NCBI GenBank assembly: GCA_030323885.1
Contig: CM059196.1
Span: forward strand, 45,014,883-45,078,882
From: Branchipolynoe longqiensis
Taxonomy: Eukaryota; Annelida; Polychaeta; Phyllodocida; Polynoidae
Direction: 5' to 3'
DNA: 64,000 nucleotides
The notes beneath the pieces were generated by a model. That model did no database searches. It saw only the letters and a list, made by a program, of their open reading frames with translations, and was not told the DNA's origin. Below, in pieces: positions 1-10,682 of the stretch. A program made the translations under genes and the position numbers. Every line of letters starts with the position of its first letter. Position 1 is the stretch's first letter.

Positions 1-11
1 TTATTTCTGAC

Positions 12-283
12 AGTTTTAGATCCTGGCAACACCAGAAGTCATATCAAGATGGGTACCGACTTGTACACAGTGCACACTCATGGCAACTTGATATCCCACA
101 TAATCACATTATCCTGACACTGAGCTAACCAGTCCTTCCCCTATCCGAATAATGCCGAGCGACAGGCTAGAAACCGGCAAATACCAATTGTGTAAGTCAT
201 TGGCTTGACTTGACCAGGAATTGAACTCCTCACCTTCCGTAAGGGAAGCCTGAGCTCTACCGATTCGGCCACCGCGTCCGGTG
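12..283 (-). mobile_element. SINE-1 copy (tRNA-derived), diverged
   Basis: On the minus strand the tRNA-like head is at the right: an A-box-like stretch at about 258-275 (GGCCGAATCGGTAGAGC read in reverse) and a B-box-like stretch near 215-225. The 3' body contains the family words GTACCGACTTG, CACATTATCCTGACACTGAG and TAAGTCATTGG in reverse. About 60 bp of the body is missing compared with the 27330-27666 copy. Confidence 0.85.
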
Positions 284-674
284 TGGAGACCACGTGACCC
301 ATATAGGAAGGTGGGTCCCCAATCTGACATAAACTACCCAAGTTCTCCGAGTGGTCTATTTTAAAGACTGCAGTCTCCTGGTCTCAGTGGCAGGACACAT
401 TGGTTGGCTGCCAATAAAAATGTCATTTCTCCCTTATTTGGGGCATGCGTCTTATTTCAGGAGGGTCACATGGTGCCACCTTCAGTGTTGATGTTTCTAG
501 TTCTTACCGGTTTTTACCAATCAGGACATTCACTGGGTGGTGCCATGAGGTTTCTGACGATATCATGGATGTTTATAAAAACAGATTGGAGTGATTTATG
601 TCATTCCAGGAAAAGTACCCTAACCGTTTGACCATCTAGGCTCACTGATTCCATCACCCTACCTACCCCTGTCC
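284..674. other. No gene seen; apparently unique DNA
   Basis: Open frames here (for example 404-631 plus) have no recognisable domain, start context or homology that I can see. I find no repeat shared with the rest of the window. Confidence 0.5.
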
Positions 675-1056
675 AAAGACCCTATAATACTAAGACAGCT
701 CACTCAGCCTGTACTGTGTAATCAAAATGATCAAACCCACCACTTGGTGCACTGGCTGTTCTCTTGGTTAAACAGTTGCTATATTATATGTATAGATGTA
801 TATATGAATGTGAAAGATGTGTGATGATGGTGATGATGATGATGATGCTGATGATGATGCATATTTGTTCATAGAAATTTCATATTGATGTGTATTCATA
901 CTTAACCTATATCATGTATAATATAATTGTATGTGTTTACATGTGAAACACCAACCAGCAGCCGGGCTGATCAAACCCACCACAAGGTGGCACTGCGAAA
1001 TTTACATTACCATGGGAGAGATAGGGAGTGAGCCGTCTTAGTATTATAGGGTCTTT
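675..1056. mobile_element. MITE with ~28-30 bp terminal inverted repeats
   Basis: The left end (675-704, starting AAAGACCCTATAATACTAAG) and right end (about 1027-1056) are inverted copies with about one mismatch. Inside each arm lies a GATCAAACCCACCAC word (727 and 968). The interior holds an imperfect GAT/GATGAT run at 825-862. A TCC flanks both sides but is too short to be convincing as a target duplication. No coding capacity; superfamily unknown. Confidence 0.65.
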
Positions 1057-1070
1057 TCCCCATCCTTATA

Positions 1071-1115
1071 CAACCTTAGATGTTGCTAGGACATAAAATA
1101 AAGACCAAAGAACAA
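1071..1115 (+). mobile_element. SINE-1 3' end fragment
   Basis: It matches only the 3' terminus of SINE-1 (CCTTAGATGTTGCTAGGACATAAAA, here split as CCTTAGATGTTGCTAGGAC then ATAAAATAAAG). It is followed at 1125-1165 by a CTACCTGTCTATGTGG word shared with the SINE-2 body. Confidence 0.6.
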
Positions 1116-1173
1116 ACCCTACTCACGAGTACCTGTCTATGTGGCTCCGTTGCTGAGTGGTCCACGCAAACTA

Positions 1174-1365
1174 CAGTAAAACCTTTCTAAATCTACCGAC
1201 CATGGGACCGACTTTAAGTGGTCCCTGTAGGGAGGTGGTCGGTTTACGGAGTGTTTTTTAACATTACAATGGTATTGCATGGGTGATCGTTCGGGACCCA
1301 AATAAAGCAATCGATATAGGGGAGTGGTCGATCTGTGGAGGTGGTCGGTTAGAGAGGTTTTACTC
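1174..1365. mobile_element. pogo-like MITE, TA-flanked
   Basis: Begins TA-CAGTAAAACCTTTCTAAA and ends in the reverse complement, GGTTAGAGAGGTTTTACTC-TA. The inverted ends, the CAGT start and the TA target suggest a non-autonomous Tc1/mariner-pogo element. The interior repeats the words GGTCGGT and ATCGATATAGGGGAG. Related copies lie at 19131-19308, 23377-23569 and 37417-37597. Confidence 0.75.
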
Positions 1366-1535
1366 TACTTCCATACGATAGCTGACTAAGATAGAAGTAG
1401 ACAACATTCCGTTATTTATACTCGCATAATGCATTATACACTATGTACGAAGCCACTCTCATGAATTGCCTGTCAGTTCAAGGCGAGCGATACATCTTGA
1501 TACCAGTTTCTCCACCACCCACGGACCATTAACTA
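1299..1535 (+). repeat. Inverted segmental duplicate, copy A
   Basis: It runs from inside the pogo-like MITE (GACCCAAATAAAGC) through about 170 bp of flank to ACGGACCATTAAC. The same block is present in reverse complement at 5203-5437 with only a few differences, including across the MITE/flank junction. The whole block, not just the MITE, was therefore copied. Confidence 0.85.
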
Positions 1536-1559
1536 GTCCCCGATGCCTTAATTAGCGTC

Positions 1560-1600
1560 ACCCTCCCCCCCCCCGCACACACACACACACACCTCAGCCC
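1560..1600. repeat. C-run followed by (CA)n microsatellite
   Basis: A run of about 10 C, then CG and a (CA)n tract. Ordinary simple sequence. Confidence 0.9.
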
Positions 1601-1869
1601 TGCTCAACCAGCCGCCTCTGAAATATACACAAAGCGCAAGATGGCGTCTATGTTGCCATGTTACGCAGTCCATTTCCCGCGTCTCCTTGTCTCGGCTGCC
1701 GCTACGCCCGCCGCGCATACAAGCTTCCGGTTTCCCATGCCTCATTTCCGCTCTGTATGCCGTTTCCTTGTTCCCCTTTCCCTGTCTAACCGACTTGCTG
1801 CCCCCGCCATCATCCCTTGATGTTGTCGCCAATTCCTCCCCCCCCCCTCCCCACAAACCACGCTGCTCC

Positions 1870-2580
1870 TACCCATCTTACCCAATCACTCTCCAACCAC
1901 AGTCCTTCCCTAAGCCAAGACCATCTCCATCCATGTCGTCTAACTCCTACCAACAAGCATCTCCCTCCCCTTCCCCTCTTCCCTCTGGTTCGCTCTTCTT
2001 GACTCTACGCCCCATTGTTCTTATCTCTCCTTACCCCACGCCTGCCTTATTCAGCCCCTTCTCTCCCTTCATCTCTTATCTCCTTTCTCCCCACCTCTTA
2101 TGTCCTTTTCTCGCCTTCCTCTCTTCTTTCATTTCCCATTAATTATTCTTTGCTCTGCTCTCCCTTCTTTGTCTCCTCGCATGTTCCACCAACTCTGTTC
2201 TTCCCTCTTCTCGAGATCCCATACTTCTCCTATTTCCTTGTCCTTTCCCTCCGTCTCTCCTCTCATGTCCCTATCTCCTCTACTTCCATGTCTTCTCTCC
2301 TCCCTTCCCTGTCTTTTCTCATCCCTGTCTTCTGTGCCCCCTATCTTCACTCCTTCCCGGTCTTCTCTCATTCCCCATCTTCTCTCCTTCCCGTCTTCTC
2401 TCCTTTCCTGTCTTCTCTCCTTCCTGTCTTCTCTCATTCCTGTCTTCTCGCATTTCCCTGTCTCCTGTCCTTTCCTCTCTTCTCTCCATTCCTGTCTTCT
2501 CTTCTCCCTCTCTTCTCTTCTCCCTGTCTACTCTTCTCTCCTCCCATTTCCATACCTCCTGTCCGCCCCTGCCCCCCCCC
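1870..2580. repeat. Polypyrimidine tract (C/T-rich, ~700 bp)
   Basis: The plus strand is almost purine-free for hundreds of bases, with degenerate TCTTCTCTCCTTCC words repeated most clearly at 2300-2530. The long open frames on both strands here translate to Ser/Pro/Leu-rich or Arg/Glu-rich low-complexity peptides and are composition artefacts. Confidence 0.9.
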
Positions 2581-3009
2581 CCCTCCCCGACTGGCGCCAC
2601 TCTCCCTTCTCATTCGCCCCTACCACTCAGTCTACATAGGCCGGTGTTGCGGAGGAATACTAATTACGGCTATTATGAAGCACTCTGCCGGAACACCGCC
2701 CCGCCACGCCCTCCGCCAATCGGAGCCATCCGCTAGGAGTAGGACTATAACGTGGGCACGGCAACTGGGAAGCGACCCCATAGCCGGCCCAATGTCCCTA
2801 TCCCCCCTCCCCCATGTCCACCCCCACCCCCACCTCCACCTTCAACCCCATCTGGACCCCCCACCCCCACCCCGCCCGCCCCCAGTCTCCACCTGCACAG
2901 TGTCGCCTCCATTTTAGTCAGCCCTTTCACGTTAGGGCCACATTGTCGGGATTTGGTATGATCGTAAAACTCAGAACATTAGCATATATTTACCTACGTT
3001 TCTTGGGGT
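2581..3009. other. GC-rich and C-run DNA, no gene seen
   Basis: Contains C-runs at 2574-2590 and about 2800-2890, with a short mixed-composition stretch at 2620-2790. Frames read as Pro/His-rich low complexity. Confidence 0.6.
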
Positions 3010-3315
3010 GTTTCGTCCGTGCAACATATAAGGTCATATCAGGAAGGGTACCGGCCTGTGCTAGCACCTACTCGTGGTGGCTTATAGTGCTGTTCCACTG
3101 GAAGACCCCCGGCCGCTGGTACCATGATCCAATATCCCACGCATTCACATTATCCTGAAACTGTGCTAACCAGTCCTTGTTCTATCCTATTAATGCTGAG
3201 CACTCCGCTATATAGTGACAAGCATCAATTTTGTAACTCATCAGTTTAACTCGACTGGGAATCAAACTCACGACCTTCCACACGGAAAGCCCCGATTCGG
3301 CCACTGCGTCCGATG
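3010..3315 (-). mobile_element. SINE-1 copy, full-length but diverged
   Basis: The body (AGGTCATATCAGGAAGGGTA) lies at the left and the tRNA-like head at about 3265-3315 on the right (CGATTCGGCCACTGCGTCCG in reverse). It shows substitutions and small gaps against the young copies. Confidence 0.85.
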
Positions 3316-3399
3316 TTAGGATTCACTAGGATTGAAAGACTCATAACATATATGCGTATATCCACCTATATGTTTTACGTTCTTGTTACATCTTGAAGA

Positions 3400-3690
3400 T
3401 TTATACTGATTATCATGGATAAGTCTGAATAGACTTGTTTTCACCATTAGACAGTTTGTCGATAGACAGCCCGAGCCTACACTTTTACCGACCCAAGGGA
3501 TTTTTATGCTCCCACACCACATAGACATGGTATGAGAGCAACTGGCCTTTGATGACACTGTTAGTTATACACAGCAGTGTAAATCCAAATTGGCAGAGCT
3601 GGGGGCATGCAGAATCGAACCACTGACCTTCGGATTAGGAGTCCGACCTTGAAAAAAGTCAGACAGTCTAACCACTCCACCACATGCGCA
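3400..3690 (-). mobile_element. tRNA-Lys-like SINE, copy 1
   Basis: On the minus strand it starts with a tRNA-like head holding an A-box word (GTGGAGTGGTTAGACTG) and a B-box (GGTTCGATTC). The anticodon-arm region resembles tRNA-Lys; here the triplet is diverged, and the copy at 52960-53288 keeps CTT. The 3' body contains GACCCAAGGGAT and CACCACATAGACATGG words. The two copies are clearly homologous over about 290 bp. Confidence 0.75.
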
Positions 3691-3975
3691 TATCAGGACA
3701 GGTGCCACCCAGTGATAGCACACACTTATGGTGAATTTATAGTGCTGCCCCACTGGGAGACCCGGCCTCTGGCACTATGCCCCAATGTCTCACTCAGTCA
3801 CATTATTCTAATACTGAGCTAACCAGTCCTTGCCTTGCCCATGTGTGCTAATGATGAGCGTAGAGGTAGCTAGCAACAGCTATTAACTTTATAAGTCATC
3901 TATTTAACATGGCTGGGATTTGAACCCGCAACCTCTTTCAGTACGGGAAGCTATCACTCTAACCGGATCGGATGC
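3690..3975 (-). mobile_element. SINE-1 copy, diverged
   Basis: It directly abuts the tRNA-Lys-like SINE. The body words CATATCAGGACAGGT, TATAGTGCTGCCCCACTGGGAGAC and AACCAGTCCTTGCC are followed by a decayed head at about 3905-3970. Confidence 0.8.
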
Positions 3976-4375
3976 AGTGTGTGTTCATATACATAAACAT
4001 ATACATATGAATATATATGTAATAGAACGGTAATTAGATAAATAGATAGGTAAATAGACACACAGATAGATATATGTCGCTAGATAGCTATATTATGAAG
4101 CAGCTCTATGAAACACTACAGTTCATATAAATAGCTGAACTGATTTCAAATGGGCCTCATCCTTCAAATTTGGCCCATTTGAAATTAGTTTGTAATACTG
4201 ACACGGCGGCGCCACCAGCAAGTGCCAGATAATATCACCAGATACTATCGTCCAAACCACATCAGCAGAAAGAATCATGTCACATCTGTGAAGTGATGTA
4301 CTGGTGATGAAACACCACGCCCCTGACACACACACCCCCACTTCCCCCGCCCCTCCACACACATTCACTCACCCA

Positions 4376-4733
4376 TTAAAGCTGCATAGTCCGATGAAAT
4401 ATCAAATTTTCAAAACCAAACCAATTATCTAGATTTGATTTTACATATCTAACTTAGATACTGATGCACTTATTAAGCATTTGTTTCTGCATAGAAGGCA
4501 CTACTACTGAGTCAATTTAACAGAACTTGTTACTGCAGAAGTCTATGGTGTTAGAGTTTTGGCAAGCATGCCAAAACTAATTTTCCATGTTTGCACTCAA
4601 AATATCTCAAAAGTTTACCAGTTAAAATAAAAGTAACTTTGAACTAATGTAAAATAATTATTAGTGATCGATCTAATATATTCATCTCAGAAAAAATAGA
4701 GAAATTCAAAACCATCGGACTATGTAACTTTAA
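4376..4733 (+). mobile_element. TTAA-flanked MITE, near-complete copy
   Basis: It begins TTAA-AGCTGCATAGTCCGATG and ends in the inverted CATCGGACTATGTAACT-TTAA. The TTAA flanks and ~17-bp inverted ends fit a non-autonomous piggyBac or Kolobok element; I cannot tell which. An internal hairpin (TTTTGGCAAGCATGCCAAAA) is conserved in most copies. About 13 copies or pieces lie in the window. Confidence 0.85.
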
Positions 4734-5004
4734 TTAACATAACAGCTTCACATATATCGAGTCAGCATTTCACGTTGGCGCTAGAAATTGGATTCACGAT
4801 CTGCCATCTTTGAGGTTAATCCAAGTGGCTTGGACCTAATCTCGTCTTCGCTGATAAGGATTGTCTATGTATTGTTACTATCGAAAGACATCATTTTACC
4901 CTCCTATATGCATCCATGGCAGTGTGCAAGCTGATGTCAGACGAGTCGATGCCAAAGGCTGAGGCCCATTAGAAATCACCCCGCCCACCCATGATTTGTT
5001 GGTT

Positions 5005-5190
5005 GATTGTGGGGGGTTTACCTCCTGGCAACAACTAAGGTCATATCAGGACGGGTACCAACTTATGACAGTGCATGCTCATGGCAACTTTATTAGTTAT
5101 GCCCACTGGGAGACCAAGCTGCAGTACCATGCCCCAATTTCCCAGTCCCATTATCCTGTTTCTGAGCTAAGCAATCTAGTGCCAGGATAG
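5005..5190 (-). mobile_element. SINE-1 3' body fragment
   Basis: Matches the 3' half of the minus-oriented SINE-1 from TTTACCTCCTGGCAACAACT to TCTGAGCTAAG, then breaks off. A head of the same orientation resumes at 5438 beyond the inverted duplicate, so the intervening block may have replaced the middle of this copy. Confidence 0.75.
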
Positions 5191-5202
5191 GTAGAAAAAT
5201 GT

Positions 5203-5437
5203 TAATGGTCCGTCGGTGGTGGAGAAACTGGTATCAAGATGTATAGCTCACCTTGAACTGACAGGCAATTCATGAGAGTGGTTTCGTACATAGTGTATAA
5301 TGCATTATGCGAGTATAAATAACGGAATGTTGTCTACTTCTATCTTAGTCAGCTATCGTATGGAAGTACAGTGAAACCTCTCTAACTGACCACCTCCACA
5401 GATCGACCACTCCCCTATATCGATTGCTTTATTTGGA
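5203..5437 (-). repeat. Inverted segmental duplicate, copy B
   Basis: Reverse complement of 1299-1535, ending inside a truncated pogo-like MITE (TACAGTGAAACCTCTCTAAC at about 5368). It stops abruptly at TTTATTTGG and joins a SINE-1 head. Confidence 0.85.
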
Positions 5438-5530
5438 TTGACTTGGCCAAGATTCCAACTCCAGACCTTCCACATGGAAAGCCTCCGCTCATACGCATAG
5501 TCTTATCGATTCCGCCACCACATCCGGTCC
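5438..5530 (-). mobile_element. SINE-1 head fragment
   Basis: Covers only the tRNA-like part in reverse, ending ATTCCGCCACCACATCCGG. Probably the other end of the copy at 5005-5190. Confidence 0.7.
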
Positions 5531-5599
5531 CATCCATCGATGATGGTTAATATGATGTAGCCTTTCGCATTGTATTCCAGGTGTACATGGCAAAAGAGC

Positions 5600-5846
5600 T
5601 ATATATGAAGAGTTCAGGCGCAAAACCCAGTAAACGACGACCCACAAACTGAGCTAAGCATTGGAATCAAACCTTCAATAATTTTTTTTTTTTAAATACC
5701 TACATTTTCTTCATTGCTAAATAATCATTTGATCATAAGAACATTGGAATCACTTAGAATTACAATTATTGTTAGGCAAAATCGTTGATCTAAGCTATGT
5801 TAGTGGATTAGCATTTACGTTGATTTGCGCCTGAACTCTTTATATG
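5600..5846. mobile_element. Small MITE-like element
   Basis: Inverted ends: ATATGAAGAGTTCAGGCGCA at about 5604-5623 and TGCGCCTGAACTCTTTATAT at about 5826-5845. The ~245-bp interior is AT-rich with a T-run at 5679. Flanks are AT-rich, so a target duplication cannot be called. Confidence 0.55.
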
Positions 5847-6560
5847 TTAACGAACTATTTCATAGTGAATACATACGGCATTAGTGCCAATCAGTCATGC
5901 ACACCAAAACCCTGTATCGAAATAGCAGGAATGGCTGTACACCGCAGTGAGAAGTATACTACTACTAGCAGTTGATATCCCCGATTGATGAAGGCAACCA
6001 TACCCTGAATTAGCTATACAAAAAATATATATACATAATATAATCAAAAAGATATTAAAACAAATTGGAATGATTACATTAAGTTCAGGATCCGTTCTCA
6101 TTCCAGGGCGAGTATTTATTCTTGATACCAATAAAAATGGAGATTCACGATACATTATCAGGTAATGTGAGGCAGGCTTGAGGCTTGAACATGACATAAC
6201 ACCCCCCCTTTTGCTTTCCTTTGCCAGACTAGAGACATCGTCCCCTCCCCCTCCCCCCGACCTTTGAACCTGGTGCCCTTTACTGTAATGACCCTTCCTT
6301 CCTGCAGTCTGACTAGCTGGCTCAGTCTCGCCTCTGCTGCAAACTGTCCCTGTCTACGATAGCTATAACGGACTACTTTTTACTATGGGAGATGAATGGC
6401 ATTTTATTCCCCGAAGAAAATGTATTATGCGTTTTTTTTTTTTTTTCAGTGCTGTTACACGGTAGTGTAGTGTAGTGTAGTGTAGTGACCAACCCGAACG
6501 CCTTGAGTCATGATCAATGAGTGACGAGTTTATTCCGTTACCGGTCAGATGAAGTGTCAC
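5847..6560. other. No gene seen
   Basis: Holds a C-run near 6200-6258, a T-run at 6430-6447 and a (TAGTG)n microsatellite at 6464-6487. The minus-strand frame 5895-6197 has no recognisable domain. Confidence 0.5.
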
Positions 6561-6562
6561 CT

Positions 6563-7285
6563 GGGCCTATAGGCAGGAGTCGGTGGTATTCGGTGATAGT
6601 GAGCCGAAACGGTGGTAGTCGGGAATTTCCCGGGTAGGGGCGAAAAATGGTGTGCACGAAGTGGTGATAGGCCTAACACCAAAGGCTTACCCGGTGGTAC
6701 CTTACCCCTGGTATATAGGAGGTATAGCGAGTTCATTAGGCCCAAATCTATTCAATGCTGTCATATTTAACAGAATTACATATGCAATAAGTGAAATTTT
6801 ATCAATTTAACTCTAAATGCGAAGCGTTATTAAGGCTACTGCTGCATTGGCGGCGATATTAATAGTTATATTTTCGAATCGACGAACCTACAGTAAACAA
6901 ACCGCCGCCGCCGCATCGAAGTCGCTTTCCATACTGGCGGCGGCGGCGATTTGTTTACTTTGCGTTCGTCGATTCGAAAATATAACTATTAATATCGCCG
7001 CCATTACGGCAGCACCGTTAATATTGCTTCGAATTTAGGGTTAATTTCATCAAATGTCACTTATTGCATATCTAATTCTGTTAAATATGACAGCATTGAA
7101 TAGATTTAAGCATAATATATGGGTACAGACGCAGAGGGATTTCCCAAATCTATGTATAAATTCACGGGTAGCTATAATCAAAGTGGTACGCGCTCCTGCT
7201 TAGCGCTTGACACAGTTCCCGAGGTCGGCGATAGCTACCCCGTAATAGGCTGTAACACCAAAACCCGCTACCAGCAACTCCTGCA
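6563..7285. mobile_element. Large foldback element, core hairpin ~6735-7110
   Basis: The two arms, about 6735-6915 and 6936-7110, are near-perfect inverted complements running from AAATCTATTCAATGCTGTCA to its reverse complement and meeting near a CCGCCGCCGC/GCGGCGGCGG centre. Weaker inverted similarity continues outward (GGGCCTATAGGCAGGAG at 6563 against CTCCTGCATATAGGCCC near 7280). The short open frame at 6817-7038 lies in the arms and is an artefact. Confidence 0.8.
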
Positions 7286-7389
7286 TATAGGCCCTGGCCA
7301 CTCAGGCTCACGGACAGGACAGCCGGCCCTACGTACCTTACATATCTAGCACCGGTCTTCTGGCCATACAACATTAGAGTCCCACCAGG

Positions 7390-7708
7390 CACGGTGGCCC
7401 CGAATTGTTAGAGCACAGGCCTCCGGTGTCAGAGATGAGGAGTTCGATTCCCGGTCAAACCAATGACTTGCAAAATTGATACTTGTCGATGTCTAGCTTG
7501 GCGCTTGGCATTAATAGGATAGGACAAAGACTGGCTAGCTCAGTGTCAGAATAATGTGACTGACTGGGATATCGGGGCATGGTGCTTGCAGCCTGGTGTC
7601 CTAGCGTGGCAGCACTATAAAGTTGCCATGAGTCTGCACTATCACAACTCGGTACCCATCCTAATATGACCTTAGATTTTGCCAGGATGTAAAACTCCAA
7701 CAACCAAC
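7390..7708 (+). mobile_element. SINE-1 copy, plus orientation
   Basis: tRNA-like head at 7396-7460 with a B-box GGTTCGATTC-like word (GAGTTCGATTCCCGG). The body runs through GATACTTGTCG and ends CCAGGATGTAAAACTCCAACAACC. Confidence 0.85.
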
Positions 7709-7751
7709 CGACAACAGTAGAGTCGTTATATTTTCTGAGTCATACATCAGT

Positions 7752-7850
7752 GGATTGATTGATTGATTGATTGATTGCTGATGGTTTATTGTCGTGTTGA
7801 CAGCAATGGCCATATTGACGGCAAAACGGTATCTGTTATGTTAGTCTCAT
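7752..7850 (-). repeat. (ATTG)n-flanked repeat fragment
   Basis: A GATTGATTGATTG run (7753-7777) is followed by GGTTTATTGTCGTGTTGACAGCAATGGCCATATTGACGGC-like sequence, here spread over about 7783-7825. The same arrangement occurs near 43159 and 57668. It resembles a repeat I recall from gastropod genomes (microsatellite plus a TTTAACGCC...GGCGG body); that link is from memory. Confidence 0.55.
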
Positions 7851-7881
7851 GAATCGCATTCACATACTGTATTGAAAATTA

Positions 7882-8231
7882 AGCCCTGTTTACACGGGCG
7901 ATTTAAAACGCCTCATATAAAACGACTTGCCTAGATCGATTCACATTTGCCGTGTAAACGCGACACTGTGGCGTTTTAGGGCTGAATCGATTCATATGAA
8001 ATGCTTCATGTATACCGGGTCGCCAGGTGGTTTATGTGAAGTGATTCAGCTGGTTCCCGGCGGCGACTAAACAAATACGGTCAGTACTCACCGGCTACAG
8101 GCTCACCACTAAGGCTGCTGGTTCCCGACGCCGACACACTTTCAAACTCGGTCCGTGTAAACACGCCACTACATCGCTTCATATAAATCGATTTGTCTAG
8201 ATCATTTTAAATTTGCCCGTGTAAACACAGC
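7882..8231. mobile_element. M1: TWA-flanked word-repeat MITE (~350 bp)
   Basis: TTA precedes AGCCCTGTTTACACGGGC. The right end is GCCCGTGTAAACACAGC followed by TTA. Subterminal words ATCGATTCA/TATGAA and CTTCATATAAATCGATTTG recur in both orientations. The 3-bp TWA flank and this terminal sequence suggest a PIF/Harbinger-type non-autonomous element. No open frame. Confidence 0.75.
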
Positions 8232-8281
8232 TTATGATGATATTCCGAAATGGTCAGCTTCATGTCAAATGACAGCAAAGA

Positions 8282-8510
8282 CAGGATGGCCGAATGAGTT
8301 AGAGCGTCCGTCTCCCATGTTGGTAGATCATGGGATCGTGGATTCGAATCCTGGTCGAGTCAAACCAATGACCTAAAAATTGATACTTGTCACTTCCTAG
8401 CAAGACGTTCGGCATTACTAGGATAGGGCAAGGAGCAGTGGAATGAGGAAGACCAGTCGTCTGCGACTGAAATTTCTGCTGCTTAAACAACTAATGTACC
8501 CCCCAAATAA
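8282..8510 (+). mobile_element. SINE-1b copy: SINE-1 head with a different 3' end
   Basis: The head and first ~130 bp match SINE-1 (GGCCGAATGAGTTAGAGCGTCC, GATACTTGTCACTTCC). After GGATAGGGCAAGGA it switches to AGTGGAATGAGGAAGACCAG... ending AACTAATGTACCCCCC. The same alternative 3' half occurs at 54067-54292 and in reverse near 13290-13330, so this is a real subfamily. Confidence 0.8.
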
Positions 8511-9570
8511 AGAAGATTTTCTCTGATGCAATTTTGAAGTGGTTATATTTGTGTATATTGACAGTTAAAATTTAATTCACAAAACATAGCAAACGTTACA
8601 GGAGGCAATATAGCTTAGTTGTTCTTGGACACTAAGATTTGTTCGTGTTATGGTTGTGATGAGGTACTCTGTGATATTTACATCAACACATTACATGGTT
8701 GAGGCAGAATGTACTTTTGTTATGATAGGTTATGTAATTTCTTTTCAACTTAAATTGCTTATTGTGGATATCTTGATCCAAATTATGACGCGGCTAGTCG
8801 TCATACACTGCACTTTTCACCTGCATTGGTTGTTTTTTTTAAACCTGTAATTACTTCATTAAAATATTCCATTATTCGGCATAGGGGGAATGCAAATGTT
8901 CTATTACTGATCAGTGTACATGACCAGGTGCATGTATGTATATATATATCATATATATGGGTTTGTGGTGCCTGAGTGGGTGTAAATAGACATAGTGGTG
9001 CTGGCAGGTCTGGGTGTGAGTGCACTCAGGGCCTACCCCCTCTGCTGGGATAGGGATCACCAAACTCAAAAGGTCAAGGTTGGTGGTGGGCATGGGGGGC
9101 CATACAGCTTGTGGTGGTGGGCAGACCACTGGTATCCATGGGGACCAGGAATGCTGAACCCCTATTGGCAGGGCCAAGAATGCTTGATGCCCATTGGGGG
9201 AAAGGGGTGGGGTGATACTCTACAATAATCCCATGTATCTATATAAGCAATAAACCAGAGGGCTGGACTCTCTCTTCTTCTTTACACTTTATACTCTTCC
9301 TTTCTCTTTGTCTGTATTCTTTTCACCATAACCTGCCTACACAGCCACATACTCGAGCATTAGACTCTACAAACTGATAACCACGACATTTGGATTAGTG
9401 GATTGGATTCTACACTGGTTTTAAATGCCTTTTTGATGTGATTTATTATGTAACATGGTGGATTAATGAGAGCATGTCGATCCTCTTATTTCAGCGCTTA
9501 TACGTTAGGCTTCCCACCGTCACATGAATATGGAGGTTTTACACCCAAACTGATTAACTGGATGGTAGTT
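8511..9570. other. No gene seen; possible LTR remnant near 9238-9396
   Basis: 8511-9230 is unique-looking. At 9239-9396 a TATATAAG word is followed 4 bp later by AATAAA and a T/C-rich stretch ending AACCACGACA-TTTGG, an order seen in LTR promoters and R/U5 regions. No matching second LTR was found in the window. Confidence 0.35.
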
Positions 9571-9625
9571 GGAGTTTTATGTCCTATCAACATATAGGGT
9601 CATATCAGTACGGAACTGATGCATC
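9571..9625 (-). mobile_element. SINE-1 3' end fragment
   Basis: AGTTTTATGTCCTATCAACA and GGTCATATCAGTACGG match only the 3' end of SINE-1 in reverse. Confidence 0.55.
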
Positions 9626-9649
9626 GGAGCCCCTGCTATTCCCATGTTA

Positions 9650-9962
9650 GTCAAAGTTGCATAGTCCGATGATTTTGAACTTCTGTCATTTTTCTGAGAT
9701 GAAAATATTTGACTTAATTGGCATTATCAACCTTACTTTGACGTAACTTCTATTCTGGCTAACTTTTGAGATATGTGAAGTGCAAACATGTAAAATTAGT
9801 TTTGGCAAACACACCATAGATTTCAGCAGTAATAGCATCTATCAAATTGACAACAAATGCTTAATAAATGCGACATTATCTAGAATTAATTTGTAGAATT
9901 AATTCTAGATAGTTGAATTGGGTTTTGAAAATGTGATGCTTCATCGGACTATGTGGCTTTAA
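9650..9962 (-). mobile_element. TTAA MITE copy, minus orientation
   Basis: Starts TCAAAGTTGCATAGTCCGATG (left TTAA mutated) and ends CATCGGACTATGTGGCT-TTAA. It contains an internal duplication near 9884-9915 (AATTAATTTGTAGAATTAATTCTAGA). Confidence 0.8.
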
Positions 9963-10079
9963 TATGACAGGAAAGGGGCTAAGCCAAAGTTTTCATTATT
10001 CTACTGCATTTGATCTTTCTTTTATTGCACTTCTCTTAACATTACCTGATTACAAACTTCCGCCATGCTTTCGACCCGA

Positions 10080-10435
10080 CCCGATTTTATCGAGTGGGTT
10101 CAGCAGCTCTAAACTGGGCTCGACTGGGTCTTCACCCTATTTAATCATGGTCAACTGGGATGAAACTGGTTCAGCTGTGTTCAGTTTCCTTCAACTGGTT
10201 TCCATCTGGTGCACCAGGTTGAATCGAGCATAACTGGTCTTTCAGGGCCTACCGCCAGTACCAAGCTCAACTGGGGAAGGAGAGGTCAATCTGGGTCAAC
10301 AAGGCTCAACCAGGCACGAGTGAGCTCAACCAGGCTCAATTGGGCTCAGTCAGGGGGTTAACTGGGGGTCAAGCAGACTCAACTGGACTTCAACCATTCT
10401 GAACTGAAGTCAACTGAGATAACCAGGGATCAATA
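10080..10435. repeat. Degenerate TCAACTGGG word repeat
   Basis: The 9-12 bp word (GGCTCAACTGGG and variants TCAACCAGG, CTCGACTGGG) recurs about 20 times without fixed spacing. It looks like a decayed minisatellite or word-saturated element without ends I can define. Not coding. Confidence 0.6.
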
Positions 10436-10682
10436 AGGGAAATGGAAGCACAGACACCTCTACGCAACACAACTGAAAAAACCGCACCTCGGAGAGTTCA
10501 CCCCAACAATTAACAGTTACCCAGAGTGCACCTCCCGCCCAAATGAGGGTGGCACGCCTCTGTCCGGGCCTGTGTCCGGGCCTGCTTCCGGTTGCCGGGA
10601 GGTGCTGACGTGGCGCCCACCACTTTGGCATCTTGTCTTGTCATCTGGAGCCAGACCCGATGCAACGTGCCTCTTAATGGGG

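Noticed and set aside
1687..2917. Long open frames of 100-300 aa on both strands
   Set aside because: They lie in a polypyrimidine tract and encode only Ser/Pro/Leu/Phe or Arg/Glu/Gly low complexity; frames are open on several strands at once because stop codons are rare in C/T-only DNA.
9239..9396. Full LTR retrotransposon at the TATA/AATAAA cluster
   Set aside because: No second LTR, primer site of known type or coding sequence follows; only a weak remnant can be suggested.
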